NCBI RefSeq assembly: GCF_030758345.1 | Contig: NZ_JAVAMO010000011.1 | Location: 62,001-126,000 of the forward strand | Direction of reading: 5' to 3' | Length of the DNA: 64,000 nucleotides | Origin: Ruegeria discodermiae | GTDB lineage: Bacteria > Pseudomonadota > Alphaproteobacteria > Rhodobacterales > Rhodobacteraceae | Shown here: piece after piece, positions 34,980 to 44,541 of the stretch | Numbering within the stretch: the first letter of the stretch is position 1 | Layout: every line of letters starts with the position of its first letter | Program-made: the position numbers and the translations under genes | The notes under the pieces: generated by a model | The model's database searches: none | The model's input: only the letters and a program-made list of their open reading frames with translations | Told to the model about the DNA's origin: nothing

Positions 34980-37616
34980 TTGACCACAGTCACGCCGATG
35001 ATGGCGCAATATCTCGACATCAAGACCGCGCATGCGGACGCGCTGCTGTTTTACCGGATGGGCGACTTCTATGAGATGTTTTTTGACGACGCCGTCGCCG
35101 CGTCCGAGGCGCTGGATATCGCGTTGACCAAACGCGGCAAGCATGAGGGCAACGACATCCCGATGTGTGGCGTGCCGGTTCATGCCGCCGAAGGCTATCT
35201 GCTGACACTCATCCGCAAGGGGTTTCGCGTCGCCGTATGCGAACAGATGGAAAGCCCCGCCGAAGCCAAGAAGCGTGGCTATAAATCGGTTGTGAAACGC
35301 GACGTGGTGCGGCTGGTCACCCCCGGTACGCTGACCGAGGATTCACTGCTGGAAGCGCGGCGGCATAATTTTCTGGCGGCTTACGCTGTGGTGCGTGATG
35401 CCGCCGCGCTGGCATGGGCTGATATCTCGACCGGGGCATTTCACGTGATGCCGCTGGCCCCGGTGCGGCTTGGCCCGGAAATCGCCCGCCTTGCCCCCGC
35501 CGAAATGATTGTAGCGGACGGGTCAGAGGGCGAACTCGCCGCAATAGTCTCTGATATGGGTGTGCCGTTGACCCCGCTGGGACGTGCCAGTTTCGACAGC
35601 ACAGCGGCGGAAAAGCGACTATGCGCGCTGTTCAACGTGGGCGCGCTGGACGCGTTCGGGCAATTCTCCCGTGCCGAGGTTTCGGCCATGGGCGGGCTGA
35701 TCGACTATCTTGAGATCACGCAGAAAGGCAAACTACCGCTGTTGCAACCGCCGTTGAAAGAGGCCGAAGATCGCGTGGTTCAGATCGACGCTGCCACGCG
35801 CCGCAATCTGGAACTGGCCCGGTCGCTTTCGGGTGGGCGCGCCGGGTCGCTGCTGGCGGTTCTCGACCGCACGGTCACCCCCGGCGGCGCGCGGTTGCTG
35901 GAACAGCGCCTGTCCAGCCCATCGCGCAATCTGGGTGTGATCACGGATCGGCTGGATGCGGTCAGTTTTGCATGCGAAGATCGCCTGACCGCTTCCGACT
36001 TGCGCGAGGCTTTGCGCAAAACCCCCGACCTGGATCGCGCCCTGTCGCGGCTGGCATTGGAACGTGGCGGCCCGCGTGATCTGGCCGCGATCCAAAACGG
36101 TTTGACCCAGGCCGAGGCGATCTCGCAGATCGCCGGGAAACAGGACCTGCCGCCGCTGCTGACGGACTCCGTCGGTAACCTCTCCGGCTTCGATGATCTG
36201 CTGAATCTGCTCGATGCGGCGCTTGTGGCGGACCCGCCGCTGCTGGCCCGTGATGGCGGGTTTATCGCCGAAGGGTTCGATTCCGAACTGGACGAGGCCC
36301 GCACCCTGCGCGACGAAGGCCGATCCGTGATTGCCGGGTTTCAGCAGAAATACGCGGAACATACGGGCATCACCTCGCTGAAGATCAAGCATAACAACGT
36401 GCTGGGCTACTTCATCGAGACCACCGCCACCCATGTCGACAAGATGCTGAACGCACCGTTCAGCGAGACCTATATCCATCGCCAGACCACCGCCAATCAG
36501 ATCCGCTTTACCACCGTCGAATTGAGTGAGATCGAAACCCGCATCCTGAATGCAGGCAATCTGGCACTGGAGATTGAAAAGCGGCTCTATCAAAGGCTTT
36601 CTGGTGCGATTCTGGACGAGGCGGCAGAGATCAACCAGGCCGCGCGCGGGCTGGCCGAGATCGACCTGACCACCGCACTGGCCGATCTGGCCACCGGCGA
36701 AAACTGGTGCCGTCCCACGGTCGATACCAGCCGCGCTTTCGCCATCGATGGTGGTCGTCACCCGGTAGTGGAACACGCCTTGCGTCAGCAGAGCGGCGAG
36801 AGCTTTGTGGCCAATGATTGTGACCTCAGCACCGAAAACGGCGCCGCGATCTGGTTGCTGACCGGGCCCAACATGGCGGGTAAATCGACCTTTCTGCGCC
36901 AGAACGCCCTGATTGCGCTGCTGGCGCAGATGGGCAGCTATGTTCCAGCGGATGCGGCCCATATCGGGTTGGTCAGCCAGTTATTCAGCCGCGTGGGCGC
37001 CTCCGACGATCTGGCACGCGGGCGCTCCACCTTCATGGTCGAGATGGTCGAAACCGCCGCCATCCTCAACCAGGCCGATGACCGCGCGCTGGTGATCCTG
37101 GACGAGATCGGGCGTGGCACCGCCACCTATGATGGGCTGTCGATCGCCTGGGCCACGCTGGAGCACCTGCACGCCGCCAACCAAAGTCGTGCACTTTTTG
37201 CCACGCATTATCATGAGCTTACGGCGCTTGCGGGGAAACTCACGGGGGTAGAAAACGCCACTGTTTCAGTCAAGGAATGGGAAGGTGAGGTGATCTTTCT
37301 GCACGAGGTCCGCAAGGGGGCTGCGGATCGGTCTTACGGTGTGCAGGTCGCGCAGCTTGCGGGCCTGCCTGCCTCGGTCGTGGAGCGCGCGCGCATCGTG
37401 CTGGAGCAGTTGGAAAAGACCGAACGCGAGGGCGGCAAGCAACAGACGCTGATTGATGATCTGCCGCTATTCTCCGTCGCGCCTGCTGCTGCGCCCGTGG
37501 TGAAAGCCGCACCCTCACCCGTGCTCGACATGCTTGACGAGATCCTGCCCGATGATCTCTCGCCGCGCGAAGCGCTCGACCTGATCTACAAACTGAAAGA
37601 GGCGGCCAGATCCTGA
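34980..37616 (+). CDS. mutS: DNA mismatch repair protein MutS
   Basis: 878-residue mismatch recognition ATPase. The mismatch-reading motif FYRMGDFYEMFF is in the first 40 residues, and the ATPase has Walker A TGPNMAGKST and the LDEIGRGTATYDG region. The start is a TTG at 34980 with GGAGAGG 7 bases upstream; the protein from here begins MTTVTPMMAQYL, as in relatives, while the later ATG at 34998 would remove the family-typical first residues. It converges on grpE with a 28-base gap. Confidence 0.96.
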   Translation: MTTVTPMMAQYLDIKTAHADALLFYRMGDFYEMFFDDAVAASEALDIALTKRGKHEGNDIPMCGVPVHAAEGYLLTLIRKGFRVAVCEQMESPAEAKKRGYKSVVKRDVVRLVTPGTLTEDSLLEARRHNFLAAYAVVRDAAALAWADISTGAFHVMPLAPVRLGPEIARLAPAEMIVADGSEGELAAIVSDMGVPLTPLGRASFDSTAAEKRLCALFNVGALDAFGQFSRAEVSAMGGLIDYLEITQKGKLPLLQPPLKEAEDRVVQIDAATRRNLELARSLSGGRAGSLLAVLDRTVTPGGARLLEQRLSSPSRNLGVITDRLDAVSFACEDRLTASDLREALRKTPDLDRALSRLALERGGPRDLAAIQNGLTQAEAISQIAGKQDLPPLLTDSVGNLSGFDDLLNLLDAALVADPPLLARDGGFIAEGFDSELDEARTLRDEGRSVIAGFQQKYAEHTGITSLKIKHNNVLGYFIETTATHVDKMLNAPFSETYIHRQTTANQIRFTTVELSEIETRILNAGNLALEIEKRLYQRLSGAILDEAAEINQAARGLAEIDLTTALADLATGENWCRPTVDTSRAFAIDGGRHPVVEHALRQQSGESFVANDCDLSTENGAAIWLLTGPNMAGKSTFLRQNALIALLAQMGSYVPADAAHIGLVSQLFSRVGASDDLARGRSTFMVEMVETAAILNQADDRALVILDEIGRGTATYDGLSIAWATLEHLHAANQSRALFATHYHELTALAGKLTGVENATVSVKEWEGEVIFLHEVRKGAADRSYGVQVAQLAGLPASVVERARIVLEQLEKTEREGGKQQTLIDDLPLFSVAPAAAPVVKAAPSPVLDMLDEILPDDLSPREALDLIYKLKEAARS

Positions 37617-37644
37617 CCGCCCCTTTAATCTGGCTCGCAAACAA

Positions 37645-38208
37645 TCAGCTAGCTGGCATCGACGACACGCCAACCTGCGCCGGACGCAGCAGACGGTCAT
37701 GCAGCATGAACCCTTCGGCCGAAACCTGAATGATGTCACCAGCGCGGGTGCCCGGCAGCGGCGCTTCGAACATGGCTTCGTGCATCTGCGGATCAAACCG
37801 GTCGCCGACCTCGGGTGAGACGACACGGATGCCGTGCTTGGAAAACACATCCAGCAAGGCTCGCATGGTCAGCTCAACCCCTTCGATCAAAGCGGCTGAA
37901 ACCTCTTTCTGCTCGTCAGTCGCGGACTCCAGAGCGCGTTTCATGTTGTCATAGACCGGAAGCATGTCGCGCGCGAGTTTCGAGCCGCCATATTGCTCAG
38001 CATCGCGCCGTGCCTTGTCGCCGCGTTTGCGAGAATTCTCGGCATCGGCCAGCGCGCGCATGAACCGGTCCTTGTACTGGTCCCGCTCGGCGCGCAGCGC
38101 GTCCAGCTCAGCCTCTTCGCTGCTGATCTCGCTTAGCTCTTCGGCAAGCTCCTCGGCCTCGACCTCAGCAATATCGTCCAGGAAATCTTCGTTTTTGGGC
38201 TCTGCCAT
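37645..38208 (-). CDS. grpE: Nucleotide exchange factor GrpE
   Basis: 187-residue cochaperone that releases ADP from DnaK. An acidic N-terminus and a coiled coil (about 20-90) precede the typical RALADAENSRKRGDK segment and the beta domain with GDRFDPQMHEAMF. It lies 10 bases after hrcA on the same strand, so the two form the classic hrcA-grpE operon. dnaK is elsewhere in the window. Confidence 0.95.
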   Translation of the reverse strand: MAEPKNEDFLDDIAEVEAEELAEELSEISSEEAELDALRAERDQYKDRFMRALADAENSRKRGDKARRDAEQYGGSKLARDMLPVYDNMKRALESATDEQKEVSAALIEGVELTMRALLDVFSKHGIRVVSPEVGDRFDPQMHEAMFEAPLPGTRAGDIIQVSAEGFMLHDRLLRPAQVGVSSMPAS

Positions 38209-38218
38209 CTTTTCACCT

Positions 38219-39283
38219 CTAACTCCGGTCGGAAACTAATTTCCCGACCAGTTGCGCCGTGTAATTCACAATCGGCACGATCCGTCCGTAGTTCAGGCGC
38301 GTGGGCCCAATAACACCCACAGCACCGATAATCTTTCGATCAGAGTTCATATATGGAGACACCACCAGAGAGGAACCCGAAAGTGAGAAAAGTTTGTTCT
38401 CTGAGCCGATAAAAATGCGCACACCCTCGCCTTCTTCTGTCAGTTCGAGGAAATCCGCGATGTCGCGCTTGCGCTCAAGATCATCAAAAAGCGTCCTGAT
38501 CCGCTCCAGCTCTTCCGCCTGATCGGTTTCCCCCAGCAGATTCGCCCGGCCCCGCACAATCAGCCGAGCCGAATCGACATCCTGACTATCCCAGGCGGCC
38601 AACCCGCTTTCCACCATCTCGCGCGCCAGCGAATCGATCTCTTGTCTGCGGGTCTTGATCTGGCTCTGGATGTCGCGGCGCACCGCACCGATCGTGCGCC
38701 CTTCGATCAATGTGTTCAGGAAATTGGCCGCCTCACGCATTGAGCTTGGGGTCTGCCCCGGCGGTGGGGTGAACAGGCGGTTTTCGACATGCCCGTCAGA
38801 AAACACCAGAACCACCAAGGCACGGTCATGGGCGAGCGAGACAAATTCGATATGCCGGATCTCGGCCTCATGCTTGGGCGTCAGCACCAGCGAGGCGCCC
38901 TGCGTGACCCCCGACAGGGCCGAGCCGATCCGGTCGAGCATGCCGCTGACATCGGAATGCTCATTGCCCAAGGTGGAATCGATGCGCGAGCGGTCGGCAT
39001 CTTCAAGCTCGCCAACCTCTAGCAAACCATCGACAAACATCCGCAGCCCCATCTGCGTCGGCACCCGCCCGGCGCTGATATGGGGGCTGTCGAGCAGGCC
39101 CAGATATTCCAGATCCTGCATCACGTTGCGCACGGTGGCGGCGCTGACCTTTTCGCTGAGTGTCCGGGTCAGGGTGCGACTGCCCACCGGCTCGCCACTA
39201 TCAAGATAGGACTCGACGATCAGACGGAACACTTCGCGTGAGCGTTCGTTCATGTCATCCAACAGTTTCGTCGCATCGTTCAT
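38219..39283 (-). CDS. hrcA: Heat-shock repressor HrcA
   Basis: 354-residue transcription repressor that binds CIRCE operators before groES and other heat-shock genes. The N-terminal winged helix starts MNDATKLLDDMNERSREVFR and continues with GSRTLTRTL and SAATVRNVMQDLEYLGLL. The ATG at 39283 follows GAGGA at good spacing; the frame extends a further 45 bases without support. No CIRCE repeat was found in this window, so its target genes are probably outside it. It is divergent from rph. Confidence 0.95.
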   Translation of the reverse strand: MNDATKLLDDMNERSREVFRLIVESYLDSGEPVGSRTLTRTLSEKVSAATVRNVMQDLEYLGLLDSPHISAGRVPTQMGLRMFVDGLLEVGELEDADRSRIDSTLGNEHSDVSGMLDRIGSALSGVTQGASLVLTPKHEAEIRHIEFVSLAHDRALVVLVFSDGHVENRLFTPPPGQTPSSMREAANFLNTLIEGRTIGAVRRDIQSQIKTRRQEIDSLAREMVESGLAAWDSQDVDSARLIVRGRANLLGETDQAEELERIRTLFDDLERKRDIADFLELTEEGEGVRIFIGSENKLFSLSGSSLVVSPYMNSDRKIIGAVGVIGPTRLNYGRIVPIVNYTAQLVGKLVSDRS

Positions 39284-39397
39284 ACGCGCATCCTCGGTCG
39301 GGCAGTCATTAAAACCCATGTGATACAAAGGTCAATCGGGGTTGCGCTTTCCATCCCACGGACGGTATCCCAAGGCCGAACAGGATAAGGAATTCCC

Positions 39398-40111
39398 ATG
39401 CGACCCTCTGGACGAAAACTAGACGAAATGCGCCCGGTTTCAATCGAAACCGGCGTGACCAAACATGCTGAAGGCTCCTGCATGATCCGCATGGGCGATA
39501 CGCATGTGCTGTGCACCGCCACCCTCGAGGATCGCGTGCCGCCTTTCATCAAGGGCTCGGGCCTAGGCTGGGTCACCGCCGAGTATGGCATGCTGCCGCG
39601 CTCGACCAACACCCGGATGCGGCGCGAGGCCTCTTCGGGCAAGCAAAGCGGGCGCACCGTGGAAATTCAGCGCCTGATCGGCCGCGCCCTGCGCGCTGGC
39701 GTGGATCGGGTTGCTCTGGGCGAACGTCAGATCACCGTCGATTGTGATGTGATCCAGGCCGATGGCGGCACCCGCTGCGCCTCGATCACCGGTGGCTGGG
39801 TGGCGCTGCGTCTGGCAGTGAACAAGCTGATGAAAACGGGCGACGTAATCTCTGACCCGCTGGTCGATCCGGTCGCGGCTGTATCCTGCGGGATTTATGC
39901 GGGCCAGCCAGTGCTGGATCTCGATTACCCCGAGGATAGCGAGGCAGGCGTGGACGGCAATTTCATCATGACCGGCTCGGGCAAGCTGATCGAAGTTCAG
40001 ATGTCCGCCGAAGGGTCGATCTTTTCCCGCGACCAGATGAACCGGCTGATGGATCTGGCGGAAAAAGGCGTCTCGGAACTGGCCGCCGCACAAAAGGCCG
40101 CCGCTGCATGA
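39398..40111 (+). CDS. rph: Ribonuclease PH
   Basis: 237-residue phosphorolytic 3'-5' exonuclease that trims tRNA 3' ends using phosphate. The start [19 protein letters not shown] and the motif [21 protein letters not shown], which holds phosphate-binding Arg residues, match the family, as does [12 protein letters not shown]. Its stop overlaps the rdgB start by 4 bases, and the chain continues to hemW and the YbaN gene. Confidence 0.97.
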   Translation: MRPSGRKLDEMRPVSIETGVTKHAEGSCMIRMGDTHVLCTATLEDRVPPFIKGSGLGWVTAEYGMLPRSTNTRMRREASSGKQSGRTVEIQRLIGRALRAGVDRVALGERQITVDCDVIQADGGTRCASITGGWVALRLAVNKLMKTGDVISDPLVDPVAAVSCGIYAGQPVLDLDYPEDSEAGVDGNFIMTGSGKLIEVQMSAEGSIFSRDQMNRLMDLAEKGVSELAAAQKAAAA

Positions 40112-40722
40112 CCCGCAAATTCACCGGCGACCGGCTGCTGGTCGCGACCCATAACAAAGGCAAGCTGGAGGAGATGGCGCATCTCCTAACACCTTTTGGG
40201 GTTACGGTCATTGGCGCCGGTGAAATGGACTTGCCGGAACCGGAGGAAACCGAGGACACATTTGTCGGCAACGCCCGGATCAAGGCCCATGCCGCAGCCA
40301 AAGCGACCGGGCTGCCCGCGCTGTCCGATGATTCCGGCATCACTATCGACGCGCTGGGTGGCGCGCCCGGTGTCTATACTGCCGATTGGGCAGAAACCGA
40401 TGATGGCCGCGATTTCATGATGGCGATGACGCGCGCGCATGACGAACTGGAAGCGAAGGGCACAGCGCACCCTCACCTCGCGCAATTTCGCTGCACCCTT
40501 GTGCTGGCCTGGCCCGATGGTCACGACGAAGTGTTCGAAGGCGTTGCCCCCGGACATCTGGTCTGGCCGGTGCGCGGCATTGACGGGTTCGGATATGACC
40601 CCATGTTTGTGCCGCAGGGCTATGATCAGACATTCGGGGAAATGGATCGTTGGGAAAAGAACAAGATCAGCCACCGCGCCGATGCGGTAGCGAAATTCGT
40701 GACCGGCTGCTTTGACGGATGA
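40108..40722 (+). CDS. rdgB: XTP/dITP pyrophosphatase (non-canonical purine NTP)
   Basis: 204-residue enzyme that removes inosine and xanthosine triphosphates from the nucleotide pool. The N-terminal [14 protein letters not shown] loop binds the triphosphate, and [16 protein letters not shown] plus FGYDPMFVP are the family signatures. It overlaps rph by 4 bases and hemW by 11 bases, so expression of the three is coupled. Confidence 0.96.
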   Translation: MTRKFTGDRLLVATHNKGKLEEMAHLLTPFGVTVIGAGEMDLPEPEETEDTFVGNARIKAHAAAKATGLPALSDDSGITIDALGGAPGVYTADWAETDDGRDFMMAMTRAHDELEAKGTAHPHLAQFRCTLVLAWPDGHDEVFEGVAPGHLVWPVRGIDGFGYDPMFVPQGYDQTFGEMDRWEKNKISHRADAVAKFVTGCFDG

Positions 40723-41869
40723 CTGGCAACAGGGTGGCTTTGGCCTCTATGTGCATTGGCCGTTCTGTCAGGCCAAATGCCCCTATTGCGACTTCAACAG
40801 CCATGTTTCATCCCAGATCGACCAACAGATCTGGATCGACGCCTATCTGAGCGAGTTGAGCCGCACCGCGCCCGCACTTTCAGGCCGGGTGTTGAACACG
40901 ATCTTTTTTGGCGGCGGCACGCCTTCCTTGATGGACCCCGAAACCGTTGCTGCAGTGATAGAGGCCGCGCGCAAACACTGGCCGGTCGCCAACGATCTGG
41001 AAATCACGCTTGAGGCCAACCCCGGCTCGGTCGAGGCCGGGCGGTTTGCCGGATTCCGCGATGCCGGGGTCAGTCGTATTTCCATGGGAATTCAATCGCT
41101 TAACGATGACGATCTGCGCCGTTTGGGCCGCATCCACACGGTTGCCGAAGCGGGCGCGGCCTTTGACATCGCCCGCAAGTGCTTTGACCGGGTCAGCTTT
41201 GACCTGATCTATGCCCGACAGAACCAGACGCTTGAAGATTGGTCAGCCGAACTGACCCAAGCGCTGTCCATGGCCGTCGACCACCTTTCGCTCTACCAGT
41301 TGACGATCGAAGACGGCACCGCCTTTGGCGATCGTTACGCGCGGGGCAAACTGCGCGGATTGCCCGAGGACGACACCGCCGCCGACATGTATCTGGCCAC
41401 GCAGGACATCTGCGCCCGCCACGGCCTGCCCGCCTATGAGGTTTCGAACCACGCCCACCCGGGATCGGAGTCCCGGCACAATCTGATCTACTGGCGCTAT
41501 GGCGATTACCTAGGCATCGGCCCTGGCGCTCATGGACGGTTGACGATTGACGGGCAAAGATACGCCACCGAAACCTACCGGATGCCGGGCGAATGGGTGA
41601 AGGCGGTCAAGTCCGGCTCGGGCGACGCTCTCCGAACGCCGCTTTCCACCGCTGAACAGGCCGAAGAATACATGATGATGAGTATGCGCCTGTCTCAAGG
41701 TCTAGATACCGCCAGATACACCAAACTTTCCGGTAACCCGATAGACTCACACAAGCTGTCACAACTCGTCGAGCTGGGCATGGTCGAGCAGGACGGCGCA
41801 ATACTGCGGGCGACGATAAGCGGTCGCCCGGTCCTGAATGCCATCCTGCGCGAATTGATGGTGGACTGA
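40712..41869 (+). CDS. hemW: Radical SAM heme chaperone HemW
   Basis: 385-residue radical SAM protein. The cluster motif CQAKCPYC (CxxxCxxC) is followed by GGGTPSL and SMGIQSLND, typical of HemW, which carries heme to target proteins; it lacks the catalytic role of HemN coproporphyrinogen dehydrogenase. The start used is the TTG at 40712, giving an N-terminus ending in GGFGLYVHWPFC as in relatives; no strong ribosome site is visible, so coupling to rdgB is likely. Confidence 0.92.
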   Translation: MTDDWQQGGFGLYVHWPFCQAKCPYCDFNSHVSSQIDQQIWIDAYLSELSRTAPALSGRVLNTIFFGGGTPSLMDPETVAAVIEAARKHWPVANDLEITLEANPGSVEAGRFAGFRDAGVSRISMGIQSLNDDDLRRLGRIHTVAEAGAAFDIARKCFDRVSFDLIYARQNQTLEDWSAELTQALSMAVDHLSLYQLTIEDGTAFGDRYARGKLRGLPEDDTAADMYLATQDICARHGLPAYEVSNHAHPGSESRHNLIYWRYGDYLGIGPGAHGRLTIDGQRYATETYRMPGEWVKAVKSGSGDALRTPLSTAEQAEEYMMMSMRLSQGLDTARYTKLSGNPIDSHKLSQLVELGMVEQDGAILRATISGRPVLNAILRELMVD

Positions 41870-41873
41870 TCGG

Positions 41874-42227
41874 ATGCAGTATCTCTGGGCAGTGCTAGGT
41901 CTGATCTGTGTTGGCCTTGCGATCATCGGCGTGGTGCTCCCCCTGCTGCCGACAGTTCCCTTCCTGTTGCTCGCCGCGTTCTTCTTTGCCCGATCCTCAA
42001 GCCGCCTGCATAACTGGTTGCTGAGCCATCGCATATTTGGCCCGATGATCGACGATTGGCACAGCTCCGGCGCAATCCGGCCCGGCGCAAAAAAGGCGGC
42101 TACCATGTCGGTCGCCGCCGTATTTCTGCTGTCACTTGTTTTTGGGGCGCCCGGCTATGTGCTGATCATTCAGGCGCTGGTGTTGAGCTGCGTGCTGATC
42201 TTTATCTGGACTCGCCCTAACGGCTAA
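41874..42227 (+). CDS. ybaN: YbaN/DUF454-family inner membrane protein
   Basis: 117-residue protein with an N-terminal hydrophobic pair (LGLICVGLAIIGVVLPLLPT) and a further C-terminal pair. The PFLLLAAFFFARSS and HNWLLSH segments are typical of the YbaN family, of unknown function. It follows hemW by 4 bases and converges with parB with an 11-base overlap. Confidence 0.85.
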   Translation: MQYLWAVLGLICVGLAIIGVVLPLLPTVPFLLLAAFFFARSSSRLHNWLLSHRIFGPMIDDWHSSGAIRPGAKKAATMSVAAVFLLSLVFGAPGYVLIIQALVLSCVLIFIWTRPNG

Positions 42228-43104
42228 GCTTGGCGCAAAGATCATCCAGTTGATCCAGGTTTTCATAGGTCAGGACAACCTGCCCCGATTCCGCGCCCGG
42301 CTTGTGATTGATTGCCACTTTCATCGCAAGGATCGCCGACAAGTCCCGCTCCAGAGCGCGGGTATCGGCATCTTTTGTTGGGGCTGACGGGCGCGGTGCG
42401 GCTGGGGTCTCACCCCTTCCATCCTTTTGCTGCTTCTTGACCAGCGCTTCCGTCGCCCGGACCGACAAACCGTCCTTCACCACCTGTTTCGCCAGATCAG
42501 AAGGGTTTTCCGCTGTAATGAGCGCCCGCGCGTGCCCGGCTGACAGTTTTCCATCCACCACAAAACTCTGAACGTCCGACGGCAGGGACAGCAACCGCAG
42601 CAGGTTCGCAATATGACTGCGGCTTTTGCCAAGCGCTTCGGCCAGCTTTTCCTGGGTATGGCCAAACCTGTCCATCAACTGTCGATAGCCTGCCGCCTCT
42701 TCCACCGCGTTCAGATCGGCTCGCTGAATGTTCTCGATAATGGCGACTTCCAGAACTTCGGTATCGTTCAGATCACGAACCAAGACCGGAACCTCGTGCA
42801 GCTGCGCCATCTGCGCCGCACGCCACCGGCGTTCACCAGCAACAATCTCGTATTCACCGCCATCCACCGGACGCACAATCAACGGCTGCAAGATCCCCTT
42901 CTCCCGGATCGACGCCGCAAGCTCTTCCAGATTCTCCGGTGAGAAACTCCGTCTCGGCTGATCCGGATTGGCGCGCAGTTTTTCGATGGGAACAGTCATA
43001 TCGGACCGCGTCGGAGCGGATTCGGAATTGACAGGCTCGGGTGTCACATCCGCCATCAACGCAGAAAGACCGCGCCCAAGCCCGCGTGGTTTCGAGGTTT
43101 TCAT
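42217..43104 (-). CDS. parB: Chromosome partitioning protein ParB
   Basis: 295-residue CTPase that binds parS and loads onto DNA around the origin. The N-terminal GLGRGLSALM and RANPDQPRRSF precede the arginine-rich GERRWRAAQMA box and a helix-turn-helix (EALGKSRSHIANLLRLL). The start is the ATG at 43104, with AGGAG 7 bases before it. It follows parA by 17 bases. Two perfect parS sites (44488 and 46399) lie within 4 kb. Confidence 0.97.
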   Translation of the reverse strand: MKTSKPRGLGRGLSALMADVTPEPVNSESAPTRSDMTVPIEKLRANPDQPRRSFSPENLEELAASIREKGILQPLIVRPVDGGEYEIVAGERRWRAAQMAQLHEVPVLVRDLNDTEVLEVAIIENIQRADLNAVEEAAGYRQLMDRFGHTQEKLAEALGKSRSHIANLLRLLSLPSDVQSFVVDGKLSAGHARALITAENPSDLAKQVVKDGLSVRATEALVKKQQKDGRGETPAAPRPSAPTKDADTRALERDLSAILAMKVAINHKPGAESGQVVLTYENLDQLDDLCAKLSR

Positions 43105-43121
43105 GCTCACTCCTCTCCGCC

Positions 43122-43925
43122 TTATGCGGCGGCTTTGTTATGTTTGCGCAGCAATTCTTCGGCCAGCGCCCGATAGGCCGCAGCACCTTGCGAGGTCGGA
43201 TCATAGTTCATCACCGGCAGCGCAAAGGATGGGGCTTCACTCAGTCGTACATTACGAGGAATCTTGGTGTCAAATACAAGCGCGCCCAGATTGTCACGCG
43301 CATCCTGTTCAACCTGCTGGGACAAGTTGTTGCGTTTGTCGAACATGGTCAACACAACACCTTCGATCCTGAGGTCGGGATTTGCCGTCTGCCGCACTTC
43401 TCGGATCGTCAGCATCAATTGCGACAGGCCTTCCAACGCAAAGAACTCGCTTTGCAGCGGAACCAGCACCGAATGGGCCGCAACCATGGCATTTACAGTC
43501 AGAAGGCTGAGCGATGGCGGGCAGTCGATCAGGATAAAATCCCAGCCAAACGCATCCATCGCTGTTTGTCGCAGCGCATCATGTAAAAGGAAGCTGCGCT
43601 TTTCATTGGAGATCATCTCGATATCCGCCGAGCTGAGATCAACCGTTGCCGGCACGATCGACAAACCTTCGATATCCGTAGCCCGAATAACCGACGTCAG
43701 CGGCGCTTCATCGATCAACAATTCATAGGTCGTGCCCGCGCGTTCATCAATACCAAGACCGGTGGAGGCATTGCCCTGCGGGTCGAGATCGACCACCAGA
43801 ACACGCAGCCCCTGCTCAACCAGTCCAGCCGCCAGATTGATCGCAGTGGTTGTCTTTCCAACGCCCCCCTTCTGATTTGCAACCGCGATGATACGGGGGC
43901 CCTCGGGACGAGACAGATCAGACAC
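43122..43925 (-). CDS. parA: Chromosome partitioning ATPase ParA
   Basis: 267-residue Walker-type ATPase that moves ParB-parS complexes. The deviant Walker A NQKGGVGKTTTAIN is at the start, with LVVDLDPQGNAS and LIDCPPSLS following. The start is the GTG at 43925 with GAGGA upstream; a TTG six bases earlier is in frame. Its start overlaps the rsmG stop by 8 bases, in the usual rsmG-parA-parB order. Confidence 0.97.
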   Translation of the reverse strand: MSDLSRPEGPRIIAVANQKGGVGKTTTAINLAAGLVEQGLRVLVVDLDPQGNASTGLGIDERAGTTYELLIDEAPLTSVIRATDIEGLSIVPATVDLSSADIEMISNEKRSFLLHDALRQTAMDAFGWDFILIDCPPSLSLLTVNAMVAAHSVLVPLQSEFFALEGLSQLMLTIREVRQTANPDLRIEGVVLTMFDKRNNLSQQVEQDARDNLGALVFDTKIPRNVRLSEAPSFALPVMNYDPTSQGAAAYRALAEELLRKHNKAAA

Positions 43926-44541
43926 GCGCAATTCCTCGGATTTTCAGAATGACCGCATTGGGTTCTGTTAAACTAGTAATCGCATCCGCCGTGAAATTCC
44001 ATTGCTTCGCTGCGTTATCCACTTCTTTTTTCCAGCTGACCCCCTTGGGAAACAACGCCAGGCCATCCGGTTTCAAATGTCTGTCACAAAAGGAAAAAAG
44101 TGCCCCCAGATCGGCCAGCGCTCGGGCAGACAGGATATCTGCCTGCTGCGGATCGACGGATTCAATGCGCTTAGCCAGAACTTTGGCATCACAACCGGTT
44201 TCGCGGAGTACGGCGCGCAGAAAGGCGCACTTTCTTTGGTCGCTTTCGATCAACGTGAAGCGAAGGTCTGCTTCGATTTCCATTGCAGCTATTGCGATGA
44301 CCAGCCCGGGAAACCCTCCACCACTCCCGATATCAACCCAATGGCCGCTGGGCTTCGCAACTTGAAAGACCTGGAGGGAATCAACAAAATGGCGCGTCCA
44401 TAAGGTTTCAAGACTGGCCTTGGAAACCAAATTGATCTTGGGATTCCACTTTCTGACTAAATCCCCAAAGACTGTCAGCCTCTCGATTGTTTCACGTGAA
44501 ACATCGAAACCCGCTAGGGCCTCCTGCGCGACATCGCTCAT
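43918..44541 (-). CDS. rsmG: 16S rRNA m7G527 methyltransferase RsmG (GidB)
   Basis: 207-residue SAM-dependent methyltransferase of G527 in 16S rRNA. The SAM loop [15 protein letters not shown] is central and the N-terminal [11 protein letters not shown] is typical. Bases 44488-44503 inside the gene are a perfect parS site and are read as codons for DVSRET. The start overlaps the mnmG stop by 4 bases. Confidence 0.96.
   Translation of the reverse strand: MSDVAQEALAGFDVSRETIERLTVFGDLVRKWNPKINLVSKASLETLWTRHFVDSLQVFQVAKPSGHWVDIGSGGGFPGLVIAIAAMEIEADLRFTLIESDQRKCAFLRAVLRETGCDAKVLAKRIESVDPQQADILSARALADLGALFSFCDRHLKPDGLALFPKGVSWKKEVDNAAKQWNFTADAITSLTEPNAVILKIRGIARV
44488..44503. promoter_or_regulatory. 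parS centromere site in rsmG
   Basis: TGTTTCACGTGAAACA is the exact 16-bp palindromic parS consensus known for ParB. It is inside rsmG, so the protein sequence there (VSRET) is tied to DNA function. Binding of ParB would load the partition complex close to the putative origin. Confidence 0.92.

Noticed and set aside
39284-39397. CIRCE operator between hrcA and rph
   Set aside because: The TTAGCACTC inverted repeat is absent; only a weak sigma-70-like pair (TTGACC, TTAATG) was seen.
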